A DNA stretch of 51,622 nt from Candidatus Iainarchaeum sp. (GCA_030649735.1 JAUSFL010000018.1:1-51622), one strand, 5' to 3'. Positions 39,566-48,503 are shown, counted from the first letter of the stretch. Program-made: numbers and translations. The notes: generated from the letters alone by a model not told the origin.

Positions 39566-40591
39566 ATGCCCTTGAAAAGAAAGGCTTTCGTAATAGCTCC
39601 GTCAAAAGAAAAGGCAGACATTGAAAGAAGGCTTTTTGAAAAATTCAAGGCAGACAAAGGTTCAGGAATTCCGCTTGGAAAATTGCGTGAAATCAAGGGA
39701 GTGAAATTCTCGCAAAAAGGCATTATAATTGATGAAGAAGCCCACCCACTGCTACGGCAAGTAAGAACTATTTCAACACTGGTCAGGAATCCTTTAGAAG
39801 TTGCAAGGGTTGCTGCTGAACGGCTTGCGCTGATAAAGCAATTAAGCCAGCTTGGCTATAGAGTGGCTGTGCCAAAGTACGGAATTTTCAAGGGAAGCAG
39901 GTTTTTTGAAAAGGCAGGAAAGCACGCCAGGATTTTTCCAGCAAGACAGCCAATCAGGGAAAAGAAAGTTATCGAAGGCAGGGAAATCAGCGAAGTCGAC
40001 AACAGCGCCTTGTGGGCCAGGGACTTGTGGACCAAGGTTGAAGGAAAGCGCATAATGCGCTTTTCCAAATCCGGCAAAAACGCGTTCGGAGAAGGCGGAA
40101 AGCTTGTCCAAATTGCAAAGAAGTGCTTTATTGCAAATTTTGATTTGAGGGAAGACCCTAAAGTCAGGGAGCTGCAAAAGAAAGGGTTTAGGTTCTTTTT
40201 TACAAACCGAGGCCAAGCATTTGACCGGCCATTAACCAATTTTCTCGGAAGAAAAACTTATATTTTGTTTGAACATCCTGACTTGTTCGTTGGCTCTGTT
40301 GGAAAAGTAATGCTTGCAGACCATGATTTTTACAGGCAGAACTTGGGCCAAATCAAGGATGCTGCAAGGGCCTCTGGCTTGAAAATAGTTTATGTTCCTG
40401 AAAAAGATGCAGACCTGCATCCTGCAAACTTTCTTCAGCTTGAAGAAAACAAGGTTTTGGTTGACAAGGACGCTGTTGAAACAATAAGTCTTTTGAAAGC
40501 CAACGGCGTTGAAGTCATTCCAACAACAGTTTCTTTAAGGGCAAACCGCAATGCAGGCGGCGGCTTGAGATGCATTGTTAATGAGCTTTAA
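39566..40591 (+). CDS. Pentein-fold (arginine deiminase-like) enzyme
   Basis: 341 residues. Segments typical of guanidine-modifying enzymes are present: ALWARDLW near 148, GEGGKLVQIAKKCFI near 175-190, HPANFLQLEENKVLV near 290, and a C-terminal GGGLRCIVNEL with the nucleophilic Cys near 335. The first ~90 residues are basic and helical and not part of the pentein fold. The family includes arginine deiminase, agmatine deiminase and amidinotransferases; substrate is undecided. The gene begins directly after the rio1 stop and ends 23 nt before the KH gene, so it sits inside a ribosome-maturation pair. Confidence 0.65.
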   Translation: MPLKRKAFVIAPSKEKADIERRLFEKFKADKGSGIPLGKLREIKGVKFSQKGIIIDEEAHPLLRQVRTISTLVRNPLEVARVAAERLALIKQLSQLGYRVAVPKYGIFKGSRFFEKAGKHARIFPARQPIREKKVIEGREISEVDNSALWARDLWTKVEGKRIMRFSKSGKNAFGEGGKLVQIAKKCFIANFDLREDPKVRELQKKGFRFFFTNRGQAFDRPLTNFLGRKTYILFEHPDLFVGSVGKVMLADHDFYRQNLGQIKDAARASGLKIVYVPEKDADLHPANFLQLEENKVLVDKDAVETISLLKANGVEVIPTTVSLRANRNAGGGLRCIVNEL

Positions 40592-40614
40592 ACATTTCGC
40601 CCCAGGTTTTAGTC

Positions 40615-41154
40615 ATGGAAGAAATCATCCGGGTTCCGAAAGACCGCATTGCAGTATTGATTGGAAAGAGCGGCGAGACAAAAAAAATGCTTGAAAAGGC
40701 GACAAAGACAAAAATCAACATTGATTCCAAAAGCGGCGAGGTTGAAGTTGAAGGGACTTCTGAAAAAGCATTGGAGTTTTACATTACAACGCAAATCGTG
40801 AAGGCAATAGCGCGCGGGTTTTCGCCAGAGCATGCATTGAGGCTTTTGGACGAAAACTACTATTTTGACATCATTGACCTGGAAGATTTTGTGGGAAAAA
40901 GGGAGAAAGAGCTGCAAAGCAAGAAAGGCAGGCTGATTGGAAAGGAAGGAAAAGTGCGCGAAAAAATTGAGGAAGAGACAGGCTGTTTTGTGAGCGTTTA
41001 CGGAAAGACTGTCTCAATAATCGGGACTCCTGAAGGAATGGACTCCTGCAGGAAAAGCATTGAATTGATTTTGAACGGAAGCAGCATTGACACTGCCTTT
41101 GGCGCCTTGAAAAGAAATAGGCTAAGCCAGGATTTTGAAGAATTCGACCTCTAA
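40615..41154 (+). CDS. Dim2/Pno1-type KH-domain protein
   Basis: 179 residues with two KH modules: IIRVPKDRIAVLIGKSGETKKMLEKATKTKI near 4-34 (GKSG loop) and KGRLIGKEGKVREKIEEETGCFVSVYGKTVSIIG near 103-136 (GKEG loop); described by loops. Linker AIARGFSPEHALRLLDENYYF is a hallmark of archaeal Dim2/Pno1, which binds the 3' end of pre-16S rRNA and works with RIO1 and Nob1. ATG 40615. Confidence 0.93.
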   Translation: MEEIIRVPKDRIAVLIGKSGETKKMLEKATKTKINIDSKSGEVEVEGTSEKALEFYITTQIVKAIARGFSPEHALRLLDENYYFDIIDLEDFVGKREKELQSKKGRLIGKEGKVREKIEEETGCFVSVYGKTVSIIGTPEGMDSCRKSIELILNGSSIDTAFGALKRNRLSQDFEEFDL

Positions 41155-41363
41155 AAACAGGCAAGAATTGGGCTTTTTTGCTAGGCAAGAATATAAACGT
41201 TTTCAAAACCCATCAAGAGTTTGAAAAATTTAAAAACAGGGTTTTTAAAGGTTTTCTACCTAATATTATTGGTGAAAACGCCTGAAATTAAGGTTTTTTT
41301 TCACTATTTTTAGGGAAATTTTGCTTAAAATTCAGCCCAAAAAACAATTAAAGTGAGCCTAAA

Positions 41364-43103
41364 ATGTCCAATGGAAAAACAGTTGAAGCCTTGGCTGACA
41401 AAGCCCAAATAGGAATGACAGCAGATGACTTGGCGAAAGAATTCAAGGAGCATTCAGTCGCTGAATTCTTCAAAAAAAACAGGCAAATGCTTGGCTTGAC
41501 TGGAAAAATCAAGACTTTGACAGTCATAGTCCACGAGTATGTTTCAAACGCCTTGGACGCTTGCGAAGAGGCAAAAATCCTGCCTGAAATTGAAGTGAAG
41601 CTTTCAGAAATCGGCGACGAATATTACGAAATGTACGTTCGCGACAACGGCCCTGGATTGAATAAAGAAACTGTTGGAAAAGCCCTCGGGCAATTGCTGG
41701 CTGGAACAAAATTCCACAGGCTGATCCAGCAAAGAGGACAGCAAGGAATTGGAGCCGCGGGCTGCACAATGTTTTCCCAAATCACCACTGGAAAGCCAAT
41801 TCAAGTGATCAGCGGCACTGGAAAAGGAAAGGCATTCAAGTGCGACTTGACAATTGACCCAAAAATCAACGAGCCAAAAATAATGAATTTGGAATACATT
41901 GACAAGCCATTCCAAGGCGTTGCAATAAAGGCAAAATTCAAGGAAGTAAAGTACCAAAAGTCAGACCAAAGCCCTTTGGAATACTTGAGAAGGACTGCAA
42001 TAGCAAACCCTCACGCCAAGATTTCTTTCACAGAGCCTGACGGGACAACAACAGTGTTTGACAGGAGCAACAAGGAAATTCCAAAAAGGCCAGTGCCAAT
42101 AGCGCCTCACCCTAAAGGAGTGACTATCGACGAGCTTGTGACAATGGCAAAGTACACTAAAAGCCGGAAGGTCTCAAGCTTTTTGAAAGAAGAGCTTGAC
42201 AGAATGGGAGACAAGTCAATTGAAGAAATCGCAAAAGCAGTTGACTTTGACTTGAACACAGACCCTAAAAAGTTGAATTGGGAGCAATGCGAAGAAATAG
42301 TCAAGCAATTCAAGAAAATGACATTCATTGCGCCGCGCCTGGACTCTTTGATTCCGATCGGCGAAGACAGGATTAAAAAAAGCATCAAGTCAATTGTGGA
42401 ACCGGAGTTTTTGGAAGTTGTTGAAAGAAAGCCTTCAGTCTACAAGGGCGGCTTTCCATTCTGCGTTGAAGTTGGAATTGGATATGGCGGAAATGCCGGA
42501 AGAGCGGCCGGAGTTGACGAGGAAGGAAGAAACGTGTGGAAGTCAGAGGTAATGCGCTTTGCGAACAGGACTCCCTTGCTTTTTGACACTGGCGGATGCG
42601 CTTTAAACCAGGCAGTGCAGTCAATTGACTGGAAAAGATATGGCGTTAGGGACTTTGAAAACTCTCCACTGACGATTTTCATCCACTTGCTTTCAGTGCA
42701 CATTCCATACACTGGGGCAGGAAAGCAGGCAGTAAGCCCTGAAGAGGAAATAATGGAAGAAATCCGCCTGGCCTTAATGGAAGCCGGAAGGAAAATTTAC
42801 AGGTTCATTGGATTCCAGAGAAGAATGGCTGAAAAAGAGGCCAAAAAGAAAATGTACTACAAGTACGCGACAGAACTCGCGATTGCAGTTGCAGAAATGA
42901 CAGGCAAGGACAAGGCAGACATTGAAAAAAAACTGCACGACATTGTCTTAAAGCACTTGAAGATTGAAGAGGCCAAGGAAAAGGCCGAAGAGAAAAAATG
43001 GGACACTATTTCAGAAGACAAAATAGAAAAAGACTTCGAAAAAACAAAAGAGAAAGAAAAAAAGAAGGCATTAAAAGGCAAGAAAAAGAGTGACGAAGAT
43101 TAA
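41364..43103 (+). CDS. top6B: DNA topoisomerase VI subunit B
   Basis: 579 residues. GHKL ATPase: VHEYVSNALDACEEA (N box), RDNGPGLN and GQQGIGAAG (lid glycines). Then the H2TH region and transducer with GKQAVSP near the switch lysine. The C-terminal ~70 residues are Lys/Glu-rich coiled coil beyond the transducer. With subunit A it forms the A2B2 type IIB enzyme that relaxes and decatenates DNA. It is 12 nt upstream of top6A; upstream spacer 41155-41363 has AT-rich TATA-like stretches but no gene. Confidence 0.96.
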   Translation: MSNGKTVEALADKAQIGMTADDLAKEFKEHSVAEFFKKNRQMLGLTGKIKTLTVIVHEYVSNALDACEEAKILPEIEVKLSEIGDEYYEMYVRDNGPGLNKETVGKALGQLLAGTKFHRLIQQRGQQGIGAAGCTMFSQITTGKPIQVISGTGKGKAFKCDLTIDPKINEPKIMNLEYIDKPFQGVAIKAKFKEVKYQKSDQSPLEYLRRTAIANPHAKISFTEPDGTTTVFDRSNKEIPKRPVPIAPHPKGVTIDELVTMAKYTKSRKVSSFLKEELDRMGDKSIEEIAKAVDFDLNTDPKKLNWEQCEEIVKQFKKMTFIAPRLDSLIPIGEDRIKKSIKSIVEPEFLEVVERKPSVYKGGFPFCVEVGIGYGGNAGRAAGVDEEGRNVWKSEVMRFANRTPLLFDTGGCALNQAVQSIDWKRYGVRDFENSPLTIFIHLLSVHIPYTGAGKQAVSPEEEIMEEIRLALMEAGRKIYRFIGFQRRMAEKEAKKKMYYKYATELAIAVAEMTGKDKADIEKKLHDIVLKHLKIEEAKEKAEEKKWDTISEDKIEKDFEKTKEKEKKKALKGKKKSDED

Positions 43104-43115
43104 GAGTGATTTTTT

Positions 43116-44225
43116 ATGGCAAAAACAGAAATGACAAAAAGAGACAAGGAAGTTTCAGACAAGCTCCAAAATGTAGGCACTGAAATTTTAAAGCAAGTGA
43201 ACAAGGGAGAAGGCCCGACTTACCAGCTTCCAGTCAGGACTTTGAACAATGTTTTCTTTGACCAAAAGTCAAAGACAATCAAGCTTGGAGACAAGATGTC
43301 GCAAAGGCAATTCTTGAATGTCGCGCATTCGAGAAAATTCATGCAAACAATCCTTGTGGCCGCTGAAATCAGGAAAGTCATTGACGAGCAGGCGACAGTG
43401 TCAATCCGTGACCTGTATTACGCATTAAAGCACACGATTGCAGGAACTGACGAAAACACATTCGAAGAGCAGGGAGAAAGCGATCCAGTAATTGAAGACA
43501 TTGAAGCATCGCTTGACTTGCTCCGCGAAGAACTGCACTTGGCAGCCTCTGCCAAGGGAATAATTGCGGGAGACTTGAAAATTAAAGACGGAAAAGACAT
43601 GATTGACTTGACAAAAATGGGCTCTGGAGGATGGAGCGTTCCGTCAAACGTGGAGCCAGACAAGCTTGAAATAAAAGATTTGGATGCAGAGTATGTCCTG
43701 TTCATTGAAAAAGAGGCAGTCTGGAGAAGGTTTAACGAAGACCAATACTGGAAAAAAGAAAAATGCATTATCCTGACGGGAAAAGGACAGCCTGGAAGGG
43801 GAGAACGAAGGCTTGCGCAAAGATTGAGCAAAGAGCACAAGCTCCCAATTTATGTTTTGACAGATGCAGACCCTTGGGGAATGTACATTTACTCAGTAAT
43901 AAAGCAAGGCTCTATTTCGCTTTCTTACAGCGAAGAAAAGCTTGCAACTCCGGACGCAAAATTCCTTGGATTGACCACAATGGATGTTGAAAAATTCAAG
44001 ATTCCAAAAGAAGTCACAATAAAATTGAATGCTGAAGACACAGGGCGCTTGAAAGAAATGAGCGCTTACGAATGGTTCAAGAACAAGGAATGGCAGAAAG
44101 AATTCCAGAACATGAAAGACAAGAACTACAAGCTGGAACTTGAAGCATTAAGCCGTAAAGGAATCAGGTTCATTACTGAAACATACGTTCCGGAAAAAAT
44201 CAAGAACAAAGACTTTTTGCCTTGA
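43116..44225 (+). CDS. top6A: DNA topoisomerase VI subunit A (Spo11-like)
   Basis: 369 residues. Winged-helix domain with catalytic Tyr in SIRDLYYALKHT near 108-110; Toprim domain with IEKEAVWRR (Glu) and LTDADPWGMY (DxD). It cleaves both strands and is homologous to Spo11. GTGA lies 6 nt before ATG 43116. Co-transcribed with top6B. Confidence 0.96.
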   Translation: MAKTEMTKRDKEVSDKLQNVGTEILKQVNKGEGPTYQLPVRTLNNVFFDQKSKTIKLGDKMSQRQFLNVAHSRKFMQTILVAAEIRKVIDEQATVSIRDLYYALKHTIAGTDENTFEEQGESDPVIEDIEASLDLLREELHLAASAKGIIAGDLKIKDGKDMIDLTKMGSGGWSVPSNVEPDKLEIKDLDAEYVLFIEKEAVWRRFNEDQYWKKEKCIILTGKGQPGRGERRLAQRLSKEHKLPIYVLTDADPWGMYIYSVIKQGSISLSYSEEKLATPDAKFLGLTTMDVEKFKIPKEVTIKLNAEDTGRLKEMSAYEWFKNKEWQKEFQNMKDKNYKLELEALSRKGIRFITETYVPEKIKNKDFLP

Positions 44226-44248
44226 AAAGCAGGTTTTTGCCCAAACAA

Positions 44249-44257
44249 CTTTTATTC
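44249..44257 (+). promoter_or_regulatory. TATA box for the 151-residue cysteine protein
   Basis: cttttattc lies 22-30 nt before ATG 44279 with no ribosome site between, indicating a leaderless transcript. Confidence 0.45.
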
Positions 44258-44278
44258 TATTCTTGAAACAAAAAATGT

Positions 44279-44734
44279 ATGCTTGATGAAGACAACGTCC
44301 GGCGGAACATGAAACGAATTTCAAAATCCCTGAAAATCAAGGATTTTTCAGCAGTAAATTCTGAACTGTCAGCAAAACGCCTTGCCTGGCTTGAGCAAAA
44401 CAAAGAATTGCTGGAAACCATTGAAGGAAGCAGCGTCAGAAAGGCCTTTGAAATCATACTCTTCAAATACATGAAGCTTGAGCCAAGCGACATTCAAGTG
44501 GTTTTTGAAAATGACAGGAAAATAGTTTGGAACGCGTTTAACGAATGCCCTGTGCTGGAGGCCTGCAAGCGCCTGAATGCAGACACTAGAATTGCGTGCA
44601 AGGAAGGCTGGGAAAAACCAGTGCAGGAAATGGCTTCATTCATCAACCCAAAACTCAAGTTTTCCCGGAATTATGAAACACTCAGGCCTTTTGGGAAATG
44701 CTGCAATGAAACAATAGAACTTGCAAAAAGTTGA
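44279..44734 (+). CDS. Uncharacterised cysteine-containing protein (ATC-hydrolase-like pattern)
   Basis: 151 residues. The N-terminal 50 residues are helical and basic. The C-terminal part has CPVLEACKRL, ADTRIACKEG, FINPKLKFSRNYETLRPFGKCCNETIEL: spaced cysteines and an INPKL-FSRNY-RP run reminiscent of archaeal proteins grouped with L-2-amino-thiazoline-4-carboxylate hydrolase. I cannot name a function with confidence. Leaderless start from a good TATA box; the downstream genes are on the opposite strand. Confidence 0.45.
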   Translation: MLDEDNVRRNMKRISKSLKIKDFSAVNSELSAKRLAWLEQNKELLETIEGSSVRKAFEIILFKYMKLEPSDIQVVFENDRKIVWNAFNECPVLEACKRLNADTRIACKEGWEKPVQEMASFINPKLKFSRNYETLRPFGKCCNETIELAKS

Positions 44735-44760
44735 GTCAAAAAAAAGTTTTGAAGAAGATT

Positions 44761-44913
44761 TCACTCTTCTTCAGCGAACTGTTTTATTGCATCAAAGTTT
44801 TCAACAATCAGCTTGGCTTTTGTCTTGCCAAAAGTGAAAGGATAGCGGTCGTTCTCGTCCTTTCGAATTGTCATTACCTTGTTTCCTTTAAATTCCCCGA
44901 ATTCAATAGCCAT
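44761..44913 (-). CDS. Small conserved-looking protein (50 residues)
   Basis: 50 residues starting MAIEFGEFKGNKVMTI and containing DRYPFTFGKTKAKLIVENF. The pattern of an initial beta strand pair, a RYPFTFGxxKAKLI block and an acidic C-terminal helix recurs, as I recall, in many short proteins of DPANN and other archaea, so I regard it as real although very short. ATG at 44911-44913, stop TGA at 44761-44763. No known function. It reads downstream of the Nudix gene on the same strand, 52 nt after its stop, and is convergent with the 44279 gene. Confidence 0.6.
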   Translation of the reverse strand: MAIEFGEFKGNKVMTIRKDENDRYPFTFGKTKAKLIVENFDAIKQFAEEE

Positions 44914-44965
44914 TTTTTAAACACCTTGAATCAAAATTGCGTGAAAAAAATTAAAAACCAGTCAG

Positions 44966-45412
44966 TCAATAAAAACGCAAGGCTTTCCGAAACACAAGCT
45001 TTGAATCCTGAAAATCAATCATTCTCAGGAATTTTTCCTTCGAAACCCAGCGAAAGCTAGAGTGCTCTGCATCAGGGTTTTTTGAAAGCAGGATTTTTGC
45101 TTTCGGCGAAAGCTCTGCGACAAAAGCGCGGTTTTTGTGATGCCGCAGCCTGACAAAATCCTCGAATTCCTGAAAGAAAGCAAGCTTCTTGAACTTTAGC
45201 AATTGCTTTTTTGAAACTCCAAGCTCTTCTTTAAGCTCCCTGAAAAACGCCTGCTCGCAAGTTTCGTTTTCCTTGCGGCCGCCTTTGGGAAACTCCCAGC
45301 CTTTCCAGTGCAAAACGCGGTGCAAGAGCAAAAACTCTGTTTTTTTCCCTCGCTTCCTGAAAACAACAGCGCAAATTCCCTTCCTGGCTTTCAATTTAAC
45401 CACAACGCTCAA
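44966..45412 (-). CDS. Nudix hydrolase
   Basis: 148 residues. Nudix box GGRKENETCEQAFFRELKEELGV fits G-x5-E-x7-REUxEExGU at about 44-65 (motif described). The preceding WKGWEFPKG is typical of diadenosine tetraphosphate (Ap4A) hydrolase-type Nudix enzymes, so cleavage of a dinucleoside polyphosphate or a damaged nucleotide is likely; the substrate is not proven. No extra domains. It is divergent from the lysozyme-like gene across a 45-nt spacer. Confidence 0.88.
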   Translation of the reverse strand: MSVVVKLKARKGICAVVFRKRGKKTEFLLLHRVLHWKGWEFPKGGRKENETCEQAFFRELKEELGVSKKQLLKFKKLAFFQEFEDFVRLRHHKNRAFVAELSPKAKILLSKNPDAEHSSFRWVSKEKFLRMIDFQDSKLVFRKALRFY

Positions 45413-45457
45413 CGCAATTTATTTATTCATTGAAGGTTAATAATATTGAGTGGTAAA

Positions 45458-46423
45458 ATGAGAAGAACGCAGGCAAGAGTCAGGCTTTTCAAGCGAGAGG
45501 CAAAAAAAAGCATTATTAAGATTGGGCGAAAGGCAATTCCAATGGCCATGGGCTTGACAATGCTTGCAAACACTGCCGGCGCGCCAAACGTCGTTAGAAA
45601 TCCGGCAATGCCTAAAAGGCTCATTCAGGCTGCAATGCCTAAAGCAGTGGAAAGCTTGAAACAGCAAGTTGGAAGAAGGCTTGTTGGAAAAGACTGGAAA
45701 GAACTGGCGAGAAAGGCTTTGGAGAAAAAGCAGCGGCTTAAAATGAAAACAGCCCCAAAGAACTGGAAAATAAAGTTCGCAACCCCAATAGAAAATGACG
45801 TCATGAAAATGCTTGAAAGACTGAACTCCAATGAAAGAATTCATTCTCAAATAGTCAAGAATTGCGAGCAATTCAAGATGGACTCGACTTTCATGAAGTC
45901 TGTCTTTTTGAAGGAAAGCAGCGGAAATCCTGAAGACAGTTCGCGCAGCGGTTCTGGGCTTGGCGGTTTGACAAACGCTTCAGTCCAAGAATTAAAAAAA
46001 AGATTCCACATAACTATTACAGACCGCTTGGATGAAGGGCAAAACATCATGGGAGTGACTCGCATGAACGCATATTATTCGGGCATTGTGAAAGACAGTT
46101 TCTTTTACCACGGTGGAAAGCTAAAGCCATTCAGGGAATTGCCAAAAGACACTCAAGTAACCTTGCAGTATGCGGCTTGGCGGCAGGGAATAAACAAGGT
46201 AGTTAGAACAAGAAAAATATTCAACAAAGACTATCAGGCAGTTGTGGAAATGCAAGTTGGAGATGTTAAGCGAATAATCAGGCAAAAATCTCCTGAAACA
46301 AGGTTTCTTGCAATTTACAAGCAAGTTGACGAATTAGAGAAAGCAAGGGAAGCGCGAATTGCAAAACCAATTGAAAGAAAAGGTTTAAATCAACCAAAGC
46401 GTGTTTCTTTACGATACCAATGA
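45458..46423 (+). CDS. Lysozyme-like (SLT-type) domain protein
   Basis: 321 residues from ATG 45458 (an in-frame TTG at 45446 adds four). The N-terminus is basic with a weakly hydrophobic stretch (IPMAMGLTMLANTAGA) that could be a signal or anchor. Residues about 130-215 look like a lytic transglycosylase core: FKMDSTFMKSVFLKESSGNPED with the catalytic-type Glu, SGSGLGGLTNASVQEL in place of the usual GLMQ segment, then DEGQNIMGVTRMNAYY. The rest is basic and helical. Archaea lack murein, so the target could be a bacterial wall, pseudomurein-like polymer, or the fold may have another role. Its stop overlaps the porG start (ATGA), making it the first gene of the POR operon. Confidence 0.6.
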   Translation: MRRTQARVRLFKREAKKSIIKIGRKAIPMAMGLTMLANTAGAPNVVRNPAMPKRLIQAAMPKAVESLKQQVGRRLVGKDWKELARKALEKKQRLKMKTAPKNWKIKFATPIENDVMKMLERLNSNERIHSQIVKNCEQFKMDSTFMKSVFLKESSGNPEDSSRSGSGLGGLTNASVQELKKRFHITITDRLDEGQNIMGVTRMNAYYSGIVKDSFFYHGGKLKPFRELPKDTQVTLQYAAWRQGINKVVRTRKIFNKDYQAVVEMQVGDVKRIIRQKSPETRFLAIYKQVDELEKAREARIAKPIERKGLNQPKRVSLRYQ

Positions 46424-46944
46424 TTGAAATGCGCATTCATGGAAGGGGCGGGCAAGGCGTGCAGAAAAGCGCGCAAATCTTAAGCCGCGCGGCATTCTTG
46501 AAAGGATTCGAAACCCAAGACTTCAGCATTTACGGGGCAGAAAGGCAAGGCGCTCCATTGACCAGTTTTGTAAGGCTTGAAAGGCTTTGCGTGCCAACCC
46601 GCGGGTATGTTTTCGAGCCTGACGTCATTGTAATACTTGACGATTCAATACCCAGGGAAAAAACCCTTGCGGGAAAGAAAGAAAGCACCAAAGTTTTCAT
46701 CAACACCCAGGACAAAGTTTCAGGAAAAGAATTTTATGCCTTGGACGCGACTGGAATTGCCTTAAACGAGACTGGAAAGGCAATTGCAAACACCGCGCTT
46801 CTTGGAGCATTGGCAAAAAAACTTCCGGAATTCATCACTTGGGAAAACTTGGAAAAAGCAATCAAGATAGAACTGGCAAAATACGCTCCGGAAGTCATTG
46901 AAAAGAACGTGAACGCTGCAAAAAAATGCTTTGAGATGGTTTAA
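46420..46944 (+). CDS. porG: Pyruvate:ferredoxin oxidoreductase, gamma subunit
   Basis: 174 residues: RIHGRGGQGVQKSAQILSRAAF and FSIYGAERQGAPLTSFVRL are the canonical start of the 2-oxoacid:acceptor oxidoreductase gamma domain, with a C-terminal helical part. POR converts pyruvate and CoA to acetyl-CoA, CO2 and reduced ferredoxin. Overlaps the lysozyme-like gene by 4 nt and the delta gene by 1 nt. Confidence 0.93.
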   Translation: MIEMRIHGRGGQGVQKSAQILSRAAFLKGFETQDFSIYGAERQGAPLTSFVRLERLCVPTRGYVFEPDVIVILDDSIPREKTLAGKKESTKVFINTQDKVSGKEFYALDATGIALNETGKAIANTALLGALAKKLPEFITWENLEKAIKIELAKYAPEVIEKNVNAAKKCFEMV

Positions 46945-47288
46945 TGAACAAAAAACTAATAATGCAAGAAAAATTGAAAAGCAAGGGCGTTGAAGGAATT
47001 CCCGCAAGCATTCAAGGAAAGGGAAAAACCCCGGACACTGGAAGCTGGAAGACATTCAGGCCAGTAATTGATTATTCAAGATGCATTAAATGCCACTTGT
47101 GCTGGATTCACTGCCCGGACACTGCAATTAAAATCCGTTCAGACAGCTATCCATTTTCATTCTATATTGAATGCAAGGGCTGCGGGGCATGCGCTGAAGT
47201 CTGCCCTGTAAAATGCATTGAAATGCAAAGAAACCGCAATGACAAAATTGAAAGAAGCGATTTATTGCAGTTCAAGAAGGAAGTTTGA
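46944..47288 (+). CDS. porD: Pyruvate:ferredoxin oxidoreductase, delta subunit (two [4Fe-4S])
   Basis: 114 residues. Two cluster motifs CIKCHLCWIHCPD and CKGCGACAEVCPVKC transfer electrons from the TPP site toward ferredoxin. PVIDYSRC before the first motif is typical of PorD. An N-terminal 40-residue lead is slightly longer than usual. It needs Fe-S clusters, connecting it functionally to the isc-type operon. Confidence 0.94.
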   Translation: MNKKLIMQEKLKSKGVEGIPASIQGKGKTPDTGSWKTFRPVIDYSRCIKCHLCWIHCPDTAIKIRSDSYPFSFYIECKGCGACAEVCPVKCIEMQRNRNDKIERSDLLQFKKEV

Positions 47289-47297
47289 GTTGAGATA

Positions 47298-48503
47298 ATG
47301 AAAAAGCAAAACAAAAAGCCGGCAAAAAAGTTCAAGCTTTCAAAAAAGCGCGAGCTTGAATTGAAAAGCCGCGAATTGATTGACGGAAACTCTGCCTGCG
47401 CTTTTGCAGTAAAACTCTGCCATGTTGAAAGCATTCCAGCATTCCCAATAACGCCGCAAACAGAGCTGATGGAAAAGCTTGCTTTATGGATTTCCACTGG
47501 AGAATTGGATTCTTACTTGAACGTGATGGAAAGCGAGCATTCTGTCCTGTCAGCGGCAGTCGGAAGCGAAATGACAGGAGTCAGGACTTTTGTAAGCTCT
47601 GGAAGCCAGGGATTAATGCTGATGCACGAGATTTTGCCAATTGCTTCAGGAACCAGAATGCCAATCGTGATGATTTGCGGCTCGCGCGCTTTGTCCGCGC
47701 CAATCGCGTTATGGCCGGACCATAATGACTTTTTGAGCTGCAGGGATTTTGGATGGCTGATGATGGCTGCTGAAATAAACCAGGAGCTTTTGGATTTCAT
47801 TTGCATTGCATACAGGGTTGCAGAAAGCAAGAACGTGCTATTGCCCGCCTTGATTGAAATGGACGGCTTTATTCTTTCAGAAACGCGAGAGCCAGTGGAA
47901 ATTCCAAGGCAGGAAATCGTTGACAGGTTTTTGCCAGAATTAAAGCTTGAAACAATGCTTGATGTTGAAAAGCCAATGACTTTGGGAACTCCAGTACTGG
48001 AAGACTACCAGAATTTCAAGGAGCAAATGCAGGCAGCGCAAAACAATGCATTAAAGGAATTTGAGAAAGCATTCAAGGAATGGAAAATCCTTACTGGAAG
48101 AAAGTATGATTTTGTGGAAAAAGTCTGGATGGAAAATGCGGAAATTGCCATTGTAATGATGGGCGCCAATGCTACAATCGCAAAGGCGGCAGTGCGAAAA
48201 ATGCGCAGTGAAGGAAAAAAAGTCGGGCTAGTAAAATTGAGGATTTTAAGGCCATGGCCTGAAAAAAGCATTATGCAAGCCTTGAAGAAATGCAAAAAAA
48301 TTGCTGTTGTTGACCAAAACATCAGCTTGGGAAAGAACGGAATAATATACAATGAAATTTGCGAAACATTGAAGGACGAGGGAAAAATCCTGAGCAATTA
48401 CATTGCGGGCCTTGGCGGAAAGCACTTGAGCATTCAAGACTTCGAGCAAATTTTAGCTGATTTGGAAAAGTCAAAGAAGAGTGAAAAAAAATGGTTGAGC
48501 TAG
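47298..48503 (+). CDS. porA: Pyruvate:ferredoxin oxidoreductase, alpha subunit
   Basis: 401 residues: GNSACAFAVKLCHVESIPAFPITPQTE, MESEHSVLSAAVGSEMTGVRTFVSSGSQGLMLMHE and IVMICGSRALSAPI are characteristic; MGANATIAKAAV and KLRILRPWP mark domain II. It supplies part of the TPP pocket together with the beta subunit. It overlaps porB by 13 nt. Confidence 0.94.
   Translation: MKKQNKKPAKKFKLSKKRELELKSRELIDGNSACAFAVKLCHVESIPAFPITPQTELMEKLALWISTGELDSYLNVMESEHSVLSAAVGSEMTGVRTFVSSGSQGLMLMHEILPIASGTRMPIVMICGSRALSAPIALWPDHNDFLSCRDFGWLMMAAEINQELLDFICIAYRVAESKNVLLPALIEMDGFILSETREPVEIPRQEIVDRFLPELKLETMLDVEKPMTLGTPVLEDYQNFKEQMQAAQNNALKEFEKAFKEWKILTGRKYDFVEKVWMENAEIAIVMMGANATIAKAAVRKMRSEGKKVGLVKLRILRPWPEKSIMQALKKCKKIAVVDQNISLGKNGIIYNEICETLKDEGKILSNYIAGLGGKHLSIQDFEQILADLEKSKKSEKKWLS

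Noticed and set aside
44731..45060. 109-codon plus-strand open frame
   Set aside because: It is antisense to the Nudix gene and the 50-residue small gene, both with better protein-like sequence, and lacks any recognisable pattern or ribosome site.
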